Below are positions 6,775 to 6,974 of a stretch of 6,974 bases of DNA, one piece after another (within the stretch, counting starts at the first letter, position 1; each line of letters starts with the position of its first letter). This stretch comes from JAAYZB01 sp937958685 (GTDB lineage: Bacteria > Bacillota_I > Bacilli_A > Izemoplasmatales > Hujiaoplasmataceae): positions 1 to 6,974 of the forward strand of contig DAITAL010000062.1 of NCBI GenBank assembly GCA_036824265.1, given 5' to 3'. A program made the translations under genes and the position numbers. The notes under the pieces are model-generated. The model worked only from the letters and a program-made list of their open reading frames with translations. It was not told the origin of the DNA and did not search any database.

Positions 6775-6974
6775 TGCCTGACAAACAGATCCTATTGGAA
6801 AAAATGCGCCACGAAAAAAGCATGTCTTTGCCGATTCTTACGTTTCCCGCCGTGCAACTGCTCGGCATTAACGTGCGTGAATTGGTTGAAAAACCGGAAT
6901 ACCAAGCCCGGGCGATGCACTTGCTCACCGAACGCTATCCGGTGTTTGCCGCCCTGTCCATGATGGATCTGAGC
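6774..6974 (+). CDS. Second URO-D/MtaA-CmuA superfamily protein (3' partial)
   Basis: The frame is open from two adjacent ATG codons (6771 and 6774) to the right edge, giving 67 residues from the second. Key segments are PILTFPAVQLLGINVRELV, a helix with QARAMHLLTERYP and the end MMDLS. This is the typical N-terminal start of URO-D-superfamily methyltransferase-like proteins, in which a hydrophobic LxFPAxQLLG strand/helix is followed by xxRAM and the strand ending MDLS. It has no RQAGR motif of heme UroD. The start overlaps the previous stop by one base (TGATG), or four bases if 6771 is used, so the two are probably translated together. Its N-terminus is quite unlike that of gene 5, so the pair are two different subfamilies rather than a recent duplication. 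The active-site part lies outside the window. Confidence 0.75.
   Translation, partial: MPDKQILLEKMRHEKSMSLPILTFPAVQLLGINVRELVEKPEYQARAMHLLTERYPVFAALSMMDLS

Overview
The window carries six genes, all on the + strand and packed into what looks like one operon. Neighbouring genes either overlap by 1-4 bases or are separated by 11-23 bases, and I see no terminator or internal promoter. The first gene is cut by the left edge and the last by the right edge. There are no RNA genes, mobile elements or CRISPR arrays, and no gene-free stretch longer than about 25 bases.

Layout: (1) 3-1514, the C-terminal part of an extracellular sugar-binding protein fused in frame to a MalF-type permease; (2) 1511-2344, a MalG-type permease; (3) 2356-4068, a cytoplasmic GH13 neopullulanase/cyclomaltodextrinase-type enzyme; (4) 4085-5707, a lipoprotein with a Thr/Pro/Ala linker and four related tandem beta-rich modules, probably a surface alpha-glucan binder; (5) 5731-6774 and (6) 6774 to the right edge, two different members of the uroporphyrinogen-decarboxylase (URO-D)/MtaA-CmuA superfamily.

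How the genes could work together: the lipoprotein would capture starch-derived glucan at the surface. The fused binding protein/MalF subunit and MalG would form the membrane part of an importer for maltodextrins or related oligosaccharides. The enzyme, which has no signal peptide, would hydrolyse the imported sugar in the cytoplasm. The importer's ATPase is not in the window. The URO-D-like pair is unexpected. Gene 5 lacks the heme-UroD N-terminal arginine motif and has the His-X-Cys motif of zinc methyltransferases, so corrinoid-linked methyl transfer is likelier than heme synthesis. Its link to glucan use is unknown.

Organism: the lipobox, the absence of outer-membrane components, strong AAGGAG/AGGTG ribosome sites and the low-complexity Thr/Pro lipoprotein linker suggest a Firmicutes (Bacilli/Mollicutes-like, for example an Acholeplasma/Izemoplasma-type relative) or similar lineage. 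Base composition is moderate to rather high in GC by eye, unlike classic low-GC mollicutes. UGA is a stop here and tryptophan is UGG, so the standard bacterial code applies. This placement is tentative.
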